Of a stretch of DNA of 60,340 nucleotides, positions 38,904 to 48,476 are shown piece by piece. The notes beneath the pieces are model-generated. The model saw only the letters and a program-made list of their open reading frames with translations, was not told the origin of the DNA and did no database searches. Both the position numbers and the translations under genes were made by a program. The DNA comes from SIG636 sp045592105 (GTDB taxonomy: Bacteria; Bacillota; Clostridia; Oscillospirales; CAG-382). Location of the stretch: positions 1 to 60,340 of the forward strand of contig JAZNUB010000036.1 in the NCBI GenBank assembly GCA_045592105.1, given 5' to 3'. Each line of letters opens with the position of its first letter. Position 1 is the stretch's first letter.

Positions 38904-39233
38904 ATGGCAAGCAGTAAGGATTATTTGCTTTTTGTGTTGGATTGTCTTTCCGAGGTGGAGGGTATCAGCTACCGCAGAATGATGGGTGAGTATGTGCTGT
39001 ATATGCACGGCAAGGTGGCGGCTTTTATATGCGATGATAGGCTGCTTGTTAAAAACGTGCCTGCGGCACACAGGGTTTTGCAAAACCCACCGATGCAAAA
39101 GCTTTTTGAGGGCTCTAAGGATATGATATTTATAGAGGATGTGGAGAATATGGCGCTGATGGCAGAGCTGTTTGAAGCCATATATCCCGAACTGCCGGAG
39201 CCCAAGCCCAAAAAAAGGAGAAGCACCAAATGA
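38904..39233 (+). CDS. TfoX N-terminal domain protein
   Basis: This 109-residue protein is a single TfoX_N domain: KDYLLFVLDCLSEVEGISYRRMMGEYVLYMHGKVAAFICDDRLLVK, with a basic tail (PKPKKRRSTK). In Haemophilus the full TfoX/Sxy is a competence regulator, but stand-alone N-domain proteins are common in Firmicutes and have no known role. The stop overlaps the start of the nitroreductase gene (ATGA), so the two are coupled. Confidence 0.85.
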   Translation: MASSKDYLLFVLDCLSEVEGISYRRMMGEYVLYMHGKVAAFICDDRLLVKNVPAAHRVLQNPPMQKLFEGSKDMIFIEDVENMALMAELFEAIYPELPEPKPKKRRSTK

Positions 39234-39748
39234 GTATAGAGCTGTTAAAAAACAGAAGAAGCGTTAGAAGCTTCACGGCAGAGCAGATAAGTGACGAAAA
39301 GCTTGATGCGATATTAGAGGCGGGTACCTACGCGCCCACGGGCAGGAACGGGCAAACGCCGATAATAGTTGCTATACAGGATAAGGAGATAATAGAAAAG
39401 CTGGAGATAGAGAACGCAAAGGTAATGGGTATGGAGGGTACGCATCCGTTTTACGGTGCGCCAACCGTGGTTGTTGTGTTTGCGGACAAAACCTACTCCA
39501 CAGGCTTTGAGGATGCGTGCCTTGTAATGGGCAACCTGCTTAACGCGGCTGCTGCTGTGGAGGTTGGCGGCTGTTGGATACACAGGGCAAGGCAGGTGTT
39601 TGAAACGGCGTATGGGCTAAAGCTTATGGAAAGCTGGGGTATAGATACAAGCAAATACATAGGCGTGGGCAACTGCATTTTGGGCTACGCTAAGGAGATA
39701 CCGCCCGCTAAGCCAAGAAAAGAAAACTATATAATAAAAGTGCGCTAA
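39230..39748 (+). CDS. Nitroreductase family FMN protein
   Basis: The 172-residue flavoprotein starts with MSIELLKNRRSVRSFTAEQISDEKLDAILEAG, whose RRSVR and later APTGRN contact FMN. AACLVMGNLLNAAAAVEVGGCWIH-like and GVGNCILGYAKEIPPAKPR complete the family pattern. It would reduce quinones or nitro compounds using NAD(P)H; the physiological substrate is unknown. It overlaps the TfoX-like gene by four bases and precedes an iron-sulfur aldo/keto reductase by 46 bases. Confidence 0.9.
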   Translation: MSIELLKNRRSVRSFTAEQISDEKLDAILEAGTYAPTGRNGQTPIIVAIQDKEIIEKLEIENAKVMGMEGTHPFYGAPTVVVVFADKTYSTGFEDACLVMGNLLNAAAAVEVGGCWIHRARQVFETAYGLKLMESWGIDTSKYIGVGNCILGYAKEIPPAKPRKENYIIKVR

Positions 39749-39794
39749 TATTTGATTACTGCACTAAAAAGGATAACAAACAAGAGGTATTTAT

Positions 39795-40898
39795 ATGGAA
39801 TACAGAAGGCTTCCGCGCGGTAGTAAAAATGAAAGCTTTGGTGTTCTTGGGCTGGGGATGGGCGGCATACAGCACACCCCTGCCGACGAGATAGAGGCAA
39901 TAATACGCAAGGCAATTGATAACGGCATCAACTTTTTTGACCTTTGTGCGGGCGGCGCTGTTTACGCACCGTTTGGCAGGGCAATAAAGGGCAAGCGTGA
40001 TAAGGTGTTTTTGCAAGTGCATTTCGGTGCCGTTTACGATGAAAACGGGGAATACGGATGGTGCCGCGATTTTGAAACTATAAGAAAAACCTTTTTGTGG
40101 GAGCTTGAACAGCTTGGTACGGACTATGTGGATTTCGGATTTCTGCATTGTGTTGACACGGTGGAGGATTACGAAAAGCTGTGCGAAATTGGCGTGCTAA
40201 GCTATTTAAAGGAGCTGAAGGAAAAGGGCGTTGTGCGCCACATAGGCTTCTCCTCGCACACTCCAAGCGTTGCACACCGCATTATAGATACGGGCGTTGT
40301 TGATATGATGATGTTCTCTATAAACCCCGCTTACGATTTCGAAAAAGGGGATGAGTACGGCATAGGCAGTGTTAAGGAGAGGGTGGAGCTTTTCCACCGT
40401 TGCGAAAAGGAGGGCGTTGGCATATCGGTTATGAAGCCGTTTTTTGCGGGGCAGCTTCTTTCGGCAGAGCATTCTCCGTTCGGCGTTGCACTAACCCATA
40501 ACCAATGCTTGCAATACGCAATAGACCGCACGGGCGTGCTTGTTGCCGTGCCCGGCGTGCAAACTATGGAGCATCTTGATACCCTGCTTAAGTTTTTAAC
40601 CGCCACCGACGAGGAAAAGGACTATTCAGTTATAGGCACCTTCACGGCGGACACGGTTAAGGGTATTTGCGTTTACTGTAACCATTGCCAGCCTTGCCCC
40701 GCAGGGATAGATATTGGGCTTGTTAATAAGTACTACGACCTTGCCTTGGCAGGGGACACCATTGCCGCAAACCATTATACAAAGCTTTCCGTTAAGGCAA
40801 ACGCGTGCTTGCATTGCGGCCATTGTGAAAGCCGCTGTCCCTTTTCGGTAAAGCAGGAAAGCCGTATGGAAGAGATAGCGCACTATTTTAGCGAATAG
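39795..40898 (+). CDS. Aldo/keto reductase with C-terminal 4Fe-4S domain
   Basis: This 367-residue protein joins an aldo/keto reductase barrel (YRRLPRGSKNESFGVLGLGMGG, NGINFFDLCAGG, the DYVDFGFLHCVD strand, VRHIGFSSHTPSVA) to a ferredoxin-like end. Two cysteine clusters lie there: CVYCNHCQPCP and CLHCGHCESRCPF. It belongs to the iron-sulfur AKR group common in anaerobes; electrons probably reach the active site through the clusters. The canonical catalytic tyrosine region is altered (FDLCAGG), as is usual in this group. The substrate is unknown. bcp follows 11 bases later. Confidence 0.92.
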   Translation: MEYRRLPRGSKNESFGVLGLGMGGIQHTPADEIEAIIRKAIDNGINFFDLCAGGAVYAPFGRAIKGKRDKVFLQVHFGAVYDENGEYGWCRDFETIRKTFLWELEQLGTDYVDFGFLHCVDTVEDYEKLCEIGVLSYLKELKEKGVVRHIGFSSHTPSVAHRIIDTGVVDMMMFSINPAYDFEKGDEYGIGSVKERVELFHRCEKEGVGISVMKPFFAGQLLSAEHSPFGVALTHNQCLQYAIDRTGVLVAVPGVQTMEHLDTLLKFLTATDEEKDYSVIGTFTADTVKGICVYCNHCQPCPAGIDIGLVNKYYDLALAGDTIAANHYTKLSVKANACLHCGHCESRCPFSVKQESRMEEIAHYFSE

Positions 40899-40909
40899 GA
40901 GGATGAAAT

Positions 40910-41362
40910 ATGCTTAAAGTGGGAGATAAAGCACCCGATTTTACTCTTTTGGATAAGGATGGAAATACCGTGTCCTTATCGGACTTTTTAGGGAAAAAGG
41001 TTGTTTTGTATTTCTATTCAAAGGATAACACCTCGGGCTGTACCCGTCAGGCTTGCGCCTTTGCAGGTGCTTACAACGCTTTCCGCCAAAAGGGCGCAGA
41101 GGTTATAGGCATAAGCAAGGACAGCGCGGCATCACACGCCAAATTTGCAGCAAAGCACAGCCTGCCTTTTGTGCTGCTTGCGGATACAGAGTTAGAGGTA
41201 ATAAAGGCGTATGGCGTTTGGCAGGAGAAAAAGCTGTACGGCAAGGTTAGCATGGGCACGGTACGCACCACATATATAATAGACGAAACGGGCTATATAC
41301 AAGCCGTGTTGCCAAAGGTTAAGCCGGATACTAACGCCGCAGAGGTGTTAGAGCTTATATAA
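40910..41362 (+). CDS. bcp: Thioredoxin-dependent thiol peroxidase (Bcp/PrxQ)
   Basis: A peroxiredoxin that reduces hydrogen peroxide and alkyl peroxides. The 150 residues show KAPDFTLLDKDGNTVSLSDFLGKKVVLYFYSKDNTSGCTRQACAF, with the peroxidatic cysteine in DNTSGCTRQAC. The second cysteine of that motif is the likely resolving one. KLYGKVSMGTVRTTYIID is typical. GGAGGA precedes the ATG. With the nitroreductase and Fe-S reductase upstream it forms a small redox cluster. Confidence 0.95.
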   Translation: MLKVGDKAPDFTLLDKDGNTVSLSDFLGKKVVLYFYSKDNTSGCTRQACAFAGAYNAFRQKGAEVIGISKDSAASHAKFAAKHSLPFVLLADTELEVIKAYGVWQEKKLYGKVSMGTVRTTYIIDETGYIQAVLPKVKPDTNAAEVLELI

Positions 41363-41408
41363 AGCAAAAGCAAAGAGCTATGTATAGTTTTTAGAAAGGA
41401 CGTTATAA

Positions 41409-44400
41409 TTGAACCTTCGGCTTGCAACGGTTCGATTACACAAAAAAGGTATGAAACGAACATCAGCTTTTTCACGAATGATTAGTATGCTCATAATAAT
41501 GAGCATGGTTTTCGGTATGCTGCCATTAACTGTTTTTTCGGCAGGCACCGAAGGCGCGGAAGCGGCAAAGGATACACAGCGCGAGGTGTTGTATTCTGCC
41601 GATACTTTGTCTGTTGACGCTATTGGCGGCACTTTTGCGGAAACGGACGGAAGAAAAACCATAACTCTTCGCAGAACAGAGGAGTTAGGCAAGGAAAAGA
41701 CCTACACCGTGCTGATTTATGACAGCAACGCAAACTACGGTGCGGACTATCAGCTTTGGTATAACGGCGCCGTTGTAGCAAAGCGCGAGGGCGCAAAGAG
41801 CATTTACGATGCTTTCCGTGACAACGGTGAGGAAATAAGCGGCTTGGGCTTTGACTTGCAGATGACTGCAACCAACGTGCTTGAGCAGGAGAACGGAGAG
41901 GGAAGCAAGCCCGTTAACGCGGCAGATATGCTTGCACAGCTTGACGCTATCGGCGCGCTTGCGGCTAAGCTTTCCGTAGGCTTTGCCGCAGGGCAAGAAA
42001 CGGCAGAGCTTAGCTTGGAGCTGTTGGATGACAGCGAAAGCGAGTACGAAGAAAAGTTTATGATAGCCGTGCTTGATGCAGAAGGGCTTGTGATTAAATC
42101 CGCACAGCTTGTATGCGGTATTACGGATGACGAGCCGACACCCACAGCCGAAGTAAGCTTTGACTGTGCTGAGGAGCTTGAGCTTAACAACGAAAGCGGC
42201 GAGGCGGAGCTTGTTTTCAAGCGCACGGGCAATCTTGCAACCTCCACATTGGTTGCCTTGCACCGTAACGGCGCGCCTATGGGCTGGGTAGATTTTGCAC
42301 CTTGGCAGGAAAAGCAAACGGCTTGGGTAATAGAGGCGGGCGCTTACACTATGACGGATGCCAACGGCACACCTATTGACGGCACGGTTGTTGTTTTGGA
42401 TAACACCTCTGCAACCCTGCAAGTTCCCGTTGAAGGAGCAGACCCCGTTCTTGATGCAGTTCCCGATGCTTATAACTCTCTGCCCGCTATAATCCAAGCG
42501 GCAGATTCAAGCTGGCTACCCGATTGGGCAAAGGGCGGCAGCTACGAGAACGCGTCCGAGATAGTAGTGATGGGTTCTGCAACAGGCGATAATCTTTATC
42601 GATTTGAATACAGAATCAGGCTTGGTAAGGCAACCTTCTTTTCAGATGGAGCCAACTACCACGATTTGAACACCTCCGGTACGGGTAGCGGTATTCAAAT
42701 AGGCAGCATAAAGATAAGAACCAAAAAGGGCTATGATTTAACGGGTATAGAATCTGTTACCACTTACATAAAAACCTCAGGCGTTAATGCTTTGGGTGCG
42801 GATATGGTATTTGTTGTGGGCAACAATTATATAACCGAGCGAGTTAAGGACGATTCTTATTATACGCTTACCGTAAACGTGGACGATAAGAACCAAGACA
42901 CAAATACGATTCATTTTGAAAACTACGATTACACCAATCTTTCCAGAGGGTGCCACGCTTACGTGCCCAACGGCTTTAAGTTGAACAAGCGCACGTACTG
43001 CTTCCAGGTGGATAACAGCGCAGCAAGCCCGTTGATTTATGCAGGCTCTACCGCTGTAAACGGCGTGCTTCCCACTATCGACGGCAACGATTCCCTAATC
43101 AACGTAACTATGGGCAACGCCGATGAAAACAGGGTAAACCTTGTATACAGCTATGAAAGCTATCCTGCCGTGCTTACGGGCTTTAAACTGTATAACGCCG
43201 AAACCCACGCTACCTCCGAGGTAATAAGCCTAAGCACGGGTAATACCGGTAGCTACAAGGGCGGTACACAAAGCTCCTCCAGCTTCCTTTTTAACAAGGA
43301 GTTCCTCAAGAAGTACGAAAGCACTTACTGTTGGTTTGGCACGGTGGACGGTGTTAAACGCCACATGTTTACCATTATCCCCGTTTACGAAAAGCTTCCC
43401 GTTGATTACGCTATTGAAAAGTCGGTAGGCGGCAACATCAAGCTGGAAAACGGCTCGCTTTACCGCGGCGATATCGCTGTATTCAGCGATGACGGAACAA
43501 GCGGGGCAACGCTGTCGGGCGTTTGGTACACGGCACAAAGCGAGCTAAGCGGCGTTACAAAGAGCGGTACAGTGGATGCCGATGCAGACGGCAATGTTCG
43601 CATTAAGCTGGAGGGCGAATTCAGCAAATACACCTTTGAGGGTGTTTATATCGGTGGCGCTGATCAATTGCTGGTAAAGCTGGGCGAAAACCAATCCCAA
43701 TACGGCTCTTTAAACTTTGCAGAAGGCGTTGTTCTTGAAGGCGATAACTACGTTAAAGACGAGTATTACCCGTTGATGGCTACACCAAAGCAAGGATATA
43801 TAGCAAAATGGACGTCCGCCGGGAGAGAATTTTACGGAAACACCTTCTATTATAAGCTTGACGGTAACGCCACCCATAATACGATAGTGCTTGAATTTGT
43901 AAGCGCCGATGATTTGGTTACAGTAGACCTAACAGGCGTGCTTTCTGTTGCGGATGTGGATCTGCGCACAAAATATGCGTCTTATCTTAGGATGGCATTT
44001 ACCAAGTTTTACATTACAAGCGATGCTAATTACAGCGTTACAACAAACGCAAAAGGCGAATTTTGCATTGAAAACTTTAAGGGCGTTCCGGGTAAAACCT
44101 ATTCTATGATGGTTTCTTATGACGGTGCCATAGGCTATGCCAACTTCGTATTTGACGAAAGCGGTATATGCAATATAACTATGCCTCAGTTTTCCACCGG
44201 CGTAGCGTTCCCCGATTCCGTATATGTTACGTTGGATGGCACCACAGGCTCTTCCAATATGATTCAGCTTAGAGATCAGTACAACGTTACCGCTTCCGTA
44301 AGGGTTTATGCGCCGACAGACAGCGTAAAGGTTAAGAACGTTTACTTCCACTTTATGTCCAACCCCATCCTTAAAAGCGATGGAACCTACGGCAGCATCG

Positions 44401-47400
44401 AAAAGCAATCTCTTGAGGCTTATGAGGACTACACTAAAGCCGATGGAAACTATACCTATTGGACGGTAACTGTTCCCGCCGCTACCTTAACGGGCAACAC
44501 CAATTTGTATATATCCGTTGTTTCGGACGTAACCACTCTTGTTGAAGGCGAAAACGGTATGACAACAACCGTTGTTGAAGCAAACAGCGGTAAGGTAAAC
44601 GGCGGCTACGTATTTATCTCTCCGATCGCAGATACATCTATTCCCGTTCACTACGACGTTCCTGCTACGCCAAGCATACAGGATGCAAGCAGTATTGATT
44701 TAAGCAGCCTGCAAATCCCCTTGGTGGGCAATTTGGATATCAGACTTTCCAGCTTAACCGGTGGCTTTTTCGTACAGCGTACCGACCCCAACACGGGTGA
44801 CGTTATTCTTGTGTGCGGTCACAGCTTCACCACCCTGTACGCCACGGGCACTATAGGCTCGAAGTACGAAGCTGCTAAGGAAACGCATGACACTATTATG
44901 AAAACCGCATCCAACACCGCGCCTGCAGGCTCTTCCGACGTTAACGTAACAGCCGCAAACAAAGCAAAGGATGCTCCTTCTCCGCTAACCTTTTCACCTG
45001 TGTTTATGCTGAAAATGGTGGTATCTCCCGATGCAAACGGAGGCCCCGGATTCATCACGGCGTATGAAATGGCGTTGGGCATTGATGCCTTCTATTTCCG
45101 CAATATACCGTTCAACGTATCAGGCGTGCCTATGTATATAGCACTTTCGTTCACCTTAGAGGCGTATATGGGCTGGGCACTTTCCATAGAACCCGGTGCT
45201 GTAAATAATATGGGTGAGCTTGTAGAGCTGTTTGGCAAATTAGCTTCAAGCGACGATGCCGCAGAGGCACTAACCGAGGACCAAATGTTTTTTGCAGCGC
45301 CCATGTTTGAGTTCGGTGCTAGGGGCGGCGCAGGCTACAACGCCTTCTTAAGTCTGTTTGTAGAGCTTACGGTTGCCGCACCGTTTATCATTCAGGCACA
45401 TCCGGAATGGGATGCCGCAGTTAAGCTTGGCTTCGAAGTTAAAGCAGGCGCAGACCTTCTTGTGTTTTCAGGAAGTCTACCCTTGATTCAAGAGGGTACG
45501 TATTTTGGTAAAAAAGAGCTGATTGATGACTTAAAGGCTATCACCCCGAACACGGTAGCAAGCTCAGCTCTTAAATCCTCTGCCGCAAGCGAAGAACTAC
45601 CCGATATGAACGAGCTGTTCAACAGCATCACGTTCTCCCCCTCCGAGCGCATCAGCAGCCTTCTTCGCACGTCGGCAGAAGCTGGAACGGTAGTTTCCAA
45701 CGCGTTTAAAAACACACAAGTTCAGTTGTTCAAGCTGGGAAACGGCGATATTATGGCGTTTTTCCTACAGGACACACGCAAGCAAAACACGTTGAACTAC
45801 CTTAGCGTTGCTTACGCTATCAGCAACGATGGCGGAAACACCTGGGGCGATATTCAGTATATAGACAGCCAAACTAATAACGATACGTCTTCACTTCAGT
45901 ACGACGTTAATATATTTGAGCTTAATGACCGTTTGCTTGTAACCTGGTCAGAGGCTGATTTGGATAAGATGATAGCGGAAATGGGCTTGGACGTTGAAAA
46001 CCTTACAGCTTCTCAAGTTGGCAAGCTGATGGCGGCTATGAACCTAAAGGGCGTGTTCTTAAACAAGGAAAACGGCAAGGCAATCAGCGATCCGTTCCTT
46101 ATTGCACGCAATTCCACCGTTGCTTGCGGCGCTTTGGATGCTGTTCAAAACGGTGATATGGTTTACCTTTACTATCAGCGCAACGCCGTTCCCGAAAACA
46201 ACGATATGACGTTGCTGGAGCTTGTTTCTTTGGATCGCACCATTGCTATGGCGCGCATCAACGTAAACTCACCGGAAGAGTGTGTTTCAACCCCCGTTCG
46301 CGCTATGGGTGAGGAAGGTCAGCAATATCGTATTGCAGAAGTAGAGCCTTTCGTTCACGATGGCGTTATGGGCGAGGTGCTTGTTCTTGACCGTGACGGT
46401 AAGCTTGCAATCTATAACGCCTACGATAATAGCTGGAACTCCAGCATAGAGGACCGCCAGCTATACTTGCGGACCTATGATTTTGATGCCGTAACGGGCG
46501 AGCCTATCCCTACCGCCTTGATGGCTATTACAGACCATTCCGTTTGCGCGCAAAGCCCGCAGGTTGTAAGCAACGATAAGTATTTGCATCTGTTTTGGAA
46601 CCAGAACGGAGAAGTGGTTTATATTACCGACTTTGTTGCCACGGCTGCAGACCGTTCTGCCGTTCAGGAAAACGCATACTTTGTACGCAACGCCAACGGC
46701 ACCGTTACCGTAAACAACCCCGCTAACGGTTACTACGCCAACGATATCGCGTTTTCTGATAAGATGCACGCAGGCACTAAATTTACTGCTTCTATGGCGG
46801 ATGACGGCAACGTGCTTTTGTGCTGGATAGCAGAAGAGCTCAACGCGCAAAACCAGCTTTCTACCGACGAGATATACGGCGTTATCCTTAACACCGTTAC
46901 CAACGCCGAAGCCGTTAGACAAAGCGATATGGCAGGGTATGAGCTAAGCGAGGAGAACGAGCATATTTATCAGCTTATTGCTGAGGGTAACCCCGTTGCC
47001 CTAACTGATGAAAACAGCCTTATCGGTGCTTTGGATAGCCTTTGCTTGGAAAGCGGCGATAACAGCAAGTTCCTGCTGGCGTTCACTAAGCTGAACACCA
47101 AGATGCGTTCAACGGCAACAGCCGTAGACGTTATGGCAGTTCAAAGCGAGGATACGCCTAAGCTTGAGATATTAGAGGTAAACGCTCCCACCTATCCTAT
47201 GCCGGGTAGCGATATGACCGTTTACGTAACCGTTAGCAACAGCGGTATAGAAACCGCTACTGATGTGGTTGTAAACGCCTCCAATATAGGGAACGGCGCT
47301 GTGGCTACCTTGAACAAGCTGCTTCCCGGTTGCTCCGAAATCGTTGCGCTAACGGTGGCAGTACCCGAAAGCTTCAACAAAACCACAAAGCTTTGCATCG

Positions 47401-48335
47401 AGGCAGATTGCGGCAACGGCAACGCTCCCCAACAAACCTCCGTTGAGGTTAAATACGGCGCTCACTTTGTTCCCGTGGACGTTCCTGCGATGACAGCAGA
47501 GTTCAACAGCACCAACTGTTTAACGTACACAACTGTTAAAAATATAGGAAACGCTTGCGGCACGCCCACAATTACCTACCTAAACACTATCTTCGGCAGA
47601 GATGCGGAAGGGAAGGAATATACCTTTGCTTCTGATGTAAGCGTTATCCCCGGCGGCGAAACCACGGTTATGTATCTCTTGGAAAACACCTTGATGAACG
47701 AAGAAAAAACAGCGTATTTAACCGTGTCCTTGGGCGAAGAATATGACCAAAGCGTTCAATCGTTTATGCCTGCACTTGTAAATAACAGCATAAGCTCCAA
47801 CGCTGACCAAGTTAGCGATATAGTGGAGGCTGTAAACGCATACGATAACGAAACCGTTACCTCCGGCGACAAAGCCGATATAGAAAAGCTTGTTGAGGAC
47901 ATCAACGCTTTGTTTAGCTCCAACGATTTGTCCGAGGAGGAAGAACAGCTTCTTAACGATGCAAAAGTGAAGGCAGAAGCTTTGCTTAACACAATCCGCA
48001 AGGCGGCAGAGGCTATCCAAACCGAAAGCATAGAAAAGGTAAAGGGTATAACTGCCGAGAACGCCGCATCCGAACATAAGGCGGACTTGGAAAAGGCAAA
48101 AGCAGACCTTGAAAACGCGCTTGATGCCTTTAGCGGCAATTACACCGCGGAAGAAAAGGCAACCATCGAAAGCGATATTATGCGTATCAACAACGCGCTT
48201 GAGGTGATTGATAATGCTTCCGAAAACACGGGCGATAACAGTAAAACGCTCCTGTGGATGGCTTTGCTGTTTAGTAGCGGCGGAGCGGTTATCACGCTTA
48301 ATACAAGGCGCAAAAGGGGCAAATCAAGCAGATAG
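41409..48335 (+). CDS. Giant secreted surface protein with Asp-box, CARDB-like and coiled-coil regions
   Basis: The 2,308 residues start from TTG at 41409, with AAAGGA nine bases upstream; ATG at 41451 is possible but has no ribosome binding site. A signal peptide follows a basic start (SMLIIMSMVFGMLPLTVFSAG, cleavage near 45). Regions I can see: Calx-beta-like strands (about 60-260), several beta-rich repeats (about 560-1080), a sialidase-type Asp-box (SNDGGNTWG near 1470) in a domain that may be a beta-propeller, a CARDB-like adhesion domain (about 1925-2020), and a helical FIVAR-like segment (about 2135-2265). The C-terminus is a cell-wall sorting-like end: NTGDNS, a hydrophobic stretch and RRKRGK, without LPXTG. 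It is likely wall-attached and involved in binding or degrading host or dietary polymers; no catalytic residues are identified. Confidence 0.9.
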   Translation: MNLRLATVRLHKKGMKRTSAFSRMISMLIIMSMVFGMLPLTVFSAGTEGAEAAKDTQREVLYSADTLSVDAIGGTFAETDGRKTITLRRTEELGKEKTYTVLIYDSNANYGADYQLWYNGAVVAKREGAKSIYDAFRDNGEEISGLGFDLQMTATNVLEQENGEGSKPVNAADMLAQLDAIGALAAKLSVGFAAGQETAELSLELLDDSESEYEEKFMIAVLDAEGLVIKSAQLVCGITDDEPTPTAEVSFDCAEELELNNESGEAELVFKRTGNLATSTLVALHRNGAPMGWVDFAPWQEKQTAWVIEAGAYTMTDANGTPIDGTVVVLDNTSATLQVPVEGADPVLDAVPDAYNSLPAIIQAADSSWLPDWAKGGSYENASEIVVMGSATGDNLYRFEYRIRLGKATFFSDGANYHDLNTSGTGSGIQIGSIKIRTKKGYDLTGIESVTTYIKTSGVNALGADMVFVVGNNYITERVKDDSYYTLTVNVDDKNQDTNTIHFENYDYTNLSRGCHAYVPNGFKLNKRTYCFQVDNSAASPLIYAGSTAVNGVLPTIDGNDSLINVTMGNADENRVNLVYSYESYPAVLTGFKLYNAETHATSEVISLSTGNTGSYKGGTQSSSSFLFNKEFLKKYESTYCWFGTVDGVKRHMFTIIPVYEKLPVDYAIEKSVGGNIKLENGSLYRGDIAVFSDDGTSGATLSGVWYTAQSELSGVTKSGTVDADADGNVRIKLEGEFSKYTFEGVYIGGADQLLVKLGENQSQYGSLNFAEGVVLEGDNYVKDEYYPLMATPKQGYIAKWTSAGREFYGNTFYYKLDGNATHNTIVLEFVSADDLVTVDLTGVLSVADVDLRTKYASYLRMAFTKFYITSDANYSVTTNAKGEFCIENFKGVPGKTYSMMVSYDGAIGYANFVFDESGICNITMPQFSTGVAFPDSVYVTLDGTTGSSNMIQLRDQYNVTASVRVYAPTDSVKVKNVYFHFMSNPILKSDGTYGSIEKQSLEAYEDYTKADGNYTYWTVTVPAATLTGNTNLYISVVSDVTTLVEGENGMTTTVVEANSGKVNGGYVFISPIADTSIPVHYDVPATPSIQDASSIDLSSLQIPLVGNLDIRLSSLTGGFFVQRTDPNTGDVILVCGHSFTTLYATGTIGSKYEAAKETHDTIMKTASNTAPAGSSDVNVTAANKAKDAPSPLTFSPVFMLKMVVSPDANGGPGFITAYEMALGIDAFYFRNIPFNVSGVPMYIALSFTLEAYMGWALSIEPGAVNNMGELVELFGKLASSDDAAEALTEDQMFFAAPMFEFGARGGAGYNAFLSLFVELTVAAPFIIQAHPEWDAAVKLGFEVKAGADLLVFSGSLPLIQEGTYFGKKELIDDLKAITPNTVASSALKSSAASEELPDMNELFNSITFSPSERISSLLRTSAEAGTVVSNAFKNTQVQLFKLGNGDIMAFFLQDTRKQNTLNYLSVAYAISNDGGNTWGDIQYIDSQTNNDTSSLQYDVNIFELNDRLLVTWSEADLDKMIAEMGLDVENLTASQVGKLMAAMNLKGVFLNKENGKAISDPFLIARNSTVACGALDAVQNGDMVYLYYQRNAVPENNDMTLLELVSLDRTIAMARINVNSPEECVSTPVRAMGEEGQQYRIAEVEPFVHDGVMGEVLVLDRDGKLAIYNAYDNSWNSSIEDRQLYLRTYDFDAVTGEPIPTALMAITDHSVCAQSPQVVSNDKYLHLFWNQNGEVVYITDFVATAADRSAVQENAYFVRNANGTVTVNNPANGYYANDIAFSDKMHAGTKFTASMADDGNVLLCWIAEELNAQNQLSTDEIYGVILNTVTNAEAVRQSDMAGYELSEENEHIYQLIAEGNPVALTDENSLIGALDSLCLESGDNSKFLLAFTKLNTKMRSTATAVDVMAVQSEDTPKLEILEVNAPTYPMPGSDMTVYVTVSNSGIETATDVVVNASNIGNGAVATLNKLLPGCSEIVALTVAVPESFNKTTKLCIEADCGNGNAPQQTSVEVKYGAHFVPVDVPAMTAEFNSTNCLTYTTVKNIGNACGTPTITYLNTIFGRDAEGKEYTFASDVSVIPGGETTVMYLLENTLMNEEKTAYLTVSLGEEYDQSVQSFMPALVNNSISSNADQVSDIVEAVNAYDNETVTSGDKADIEKLVEDINALFSSNDLSEEEEQLLNDAKVKAEALLNTIRKAAEAIQTESIEKVKGITAENAASEHKADLEKAKADLENALDAFSGNYTAEEKATIESDIMRINNALEVIDNASENTGDNSKTLLWMALLFSSGGAVITLNTRRKRGKSSR

Positions 48336-48390
48336 CATTTGTACGTCCCCCCCCTCAAAAAACGCACTTTAAATAACAAATAAAACAAAA

Positions 48391-48426
48391 ATCGAGCTTC
48401 ATTTTCACTTTGAAGCTCGATTTTTT
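48391..48426. terminator. Terminator after the giant surface protein
   Basis: ATCGAGCTTCA (48391-48401) pairs with TGAAGCTCGAT (48411-48421), followed by TTTTTT and preceded by AAAAA, so it can act in both directions. Confidence 0.9.
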
Positions 48427-48476
48427 GTCGTGGCGATTGTGCAATAAAAGCTGGGCTAAGCGCGCTCATATTGTGG

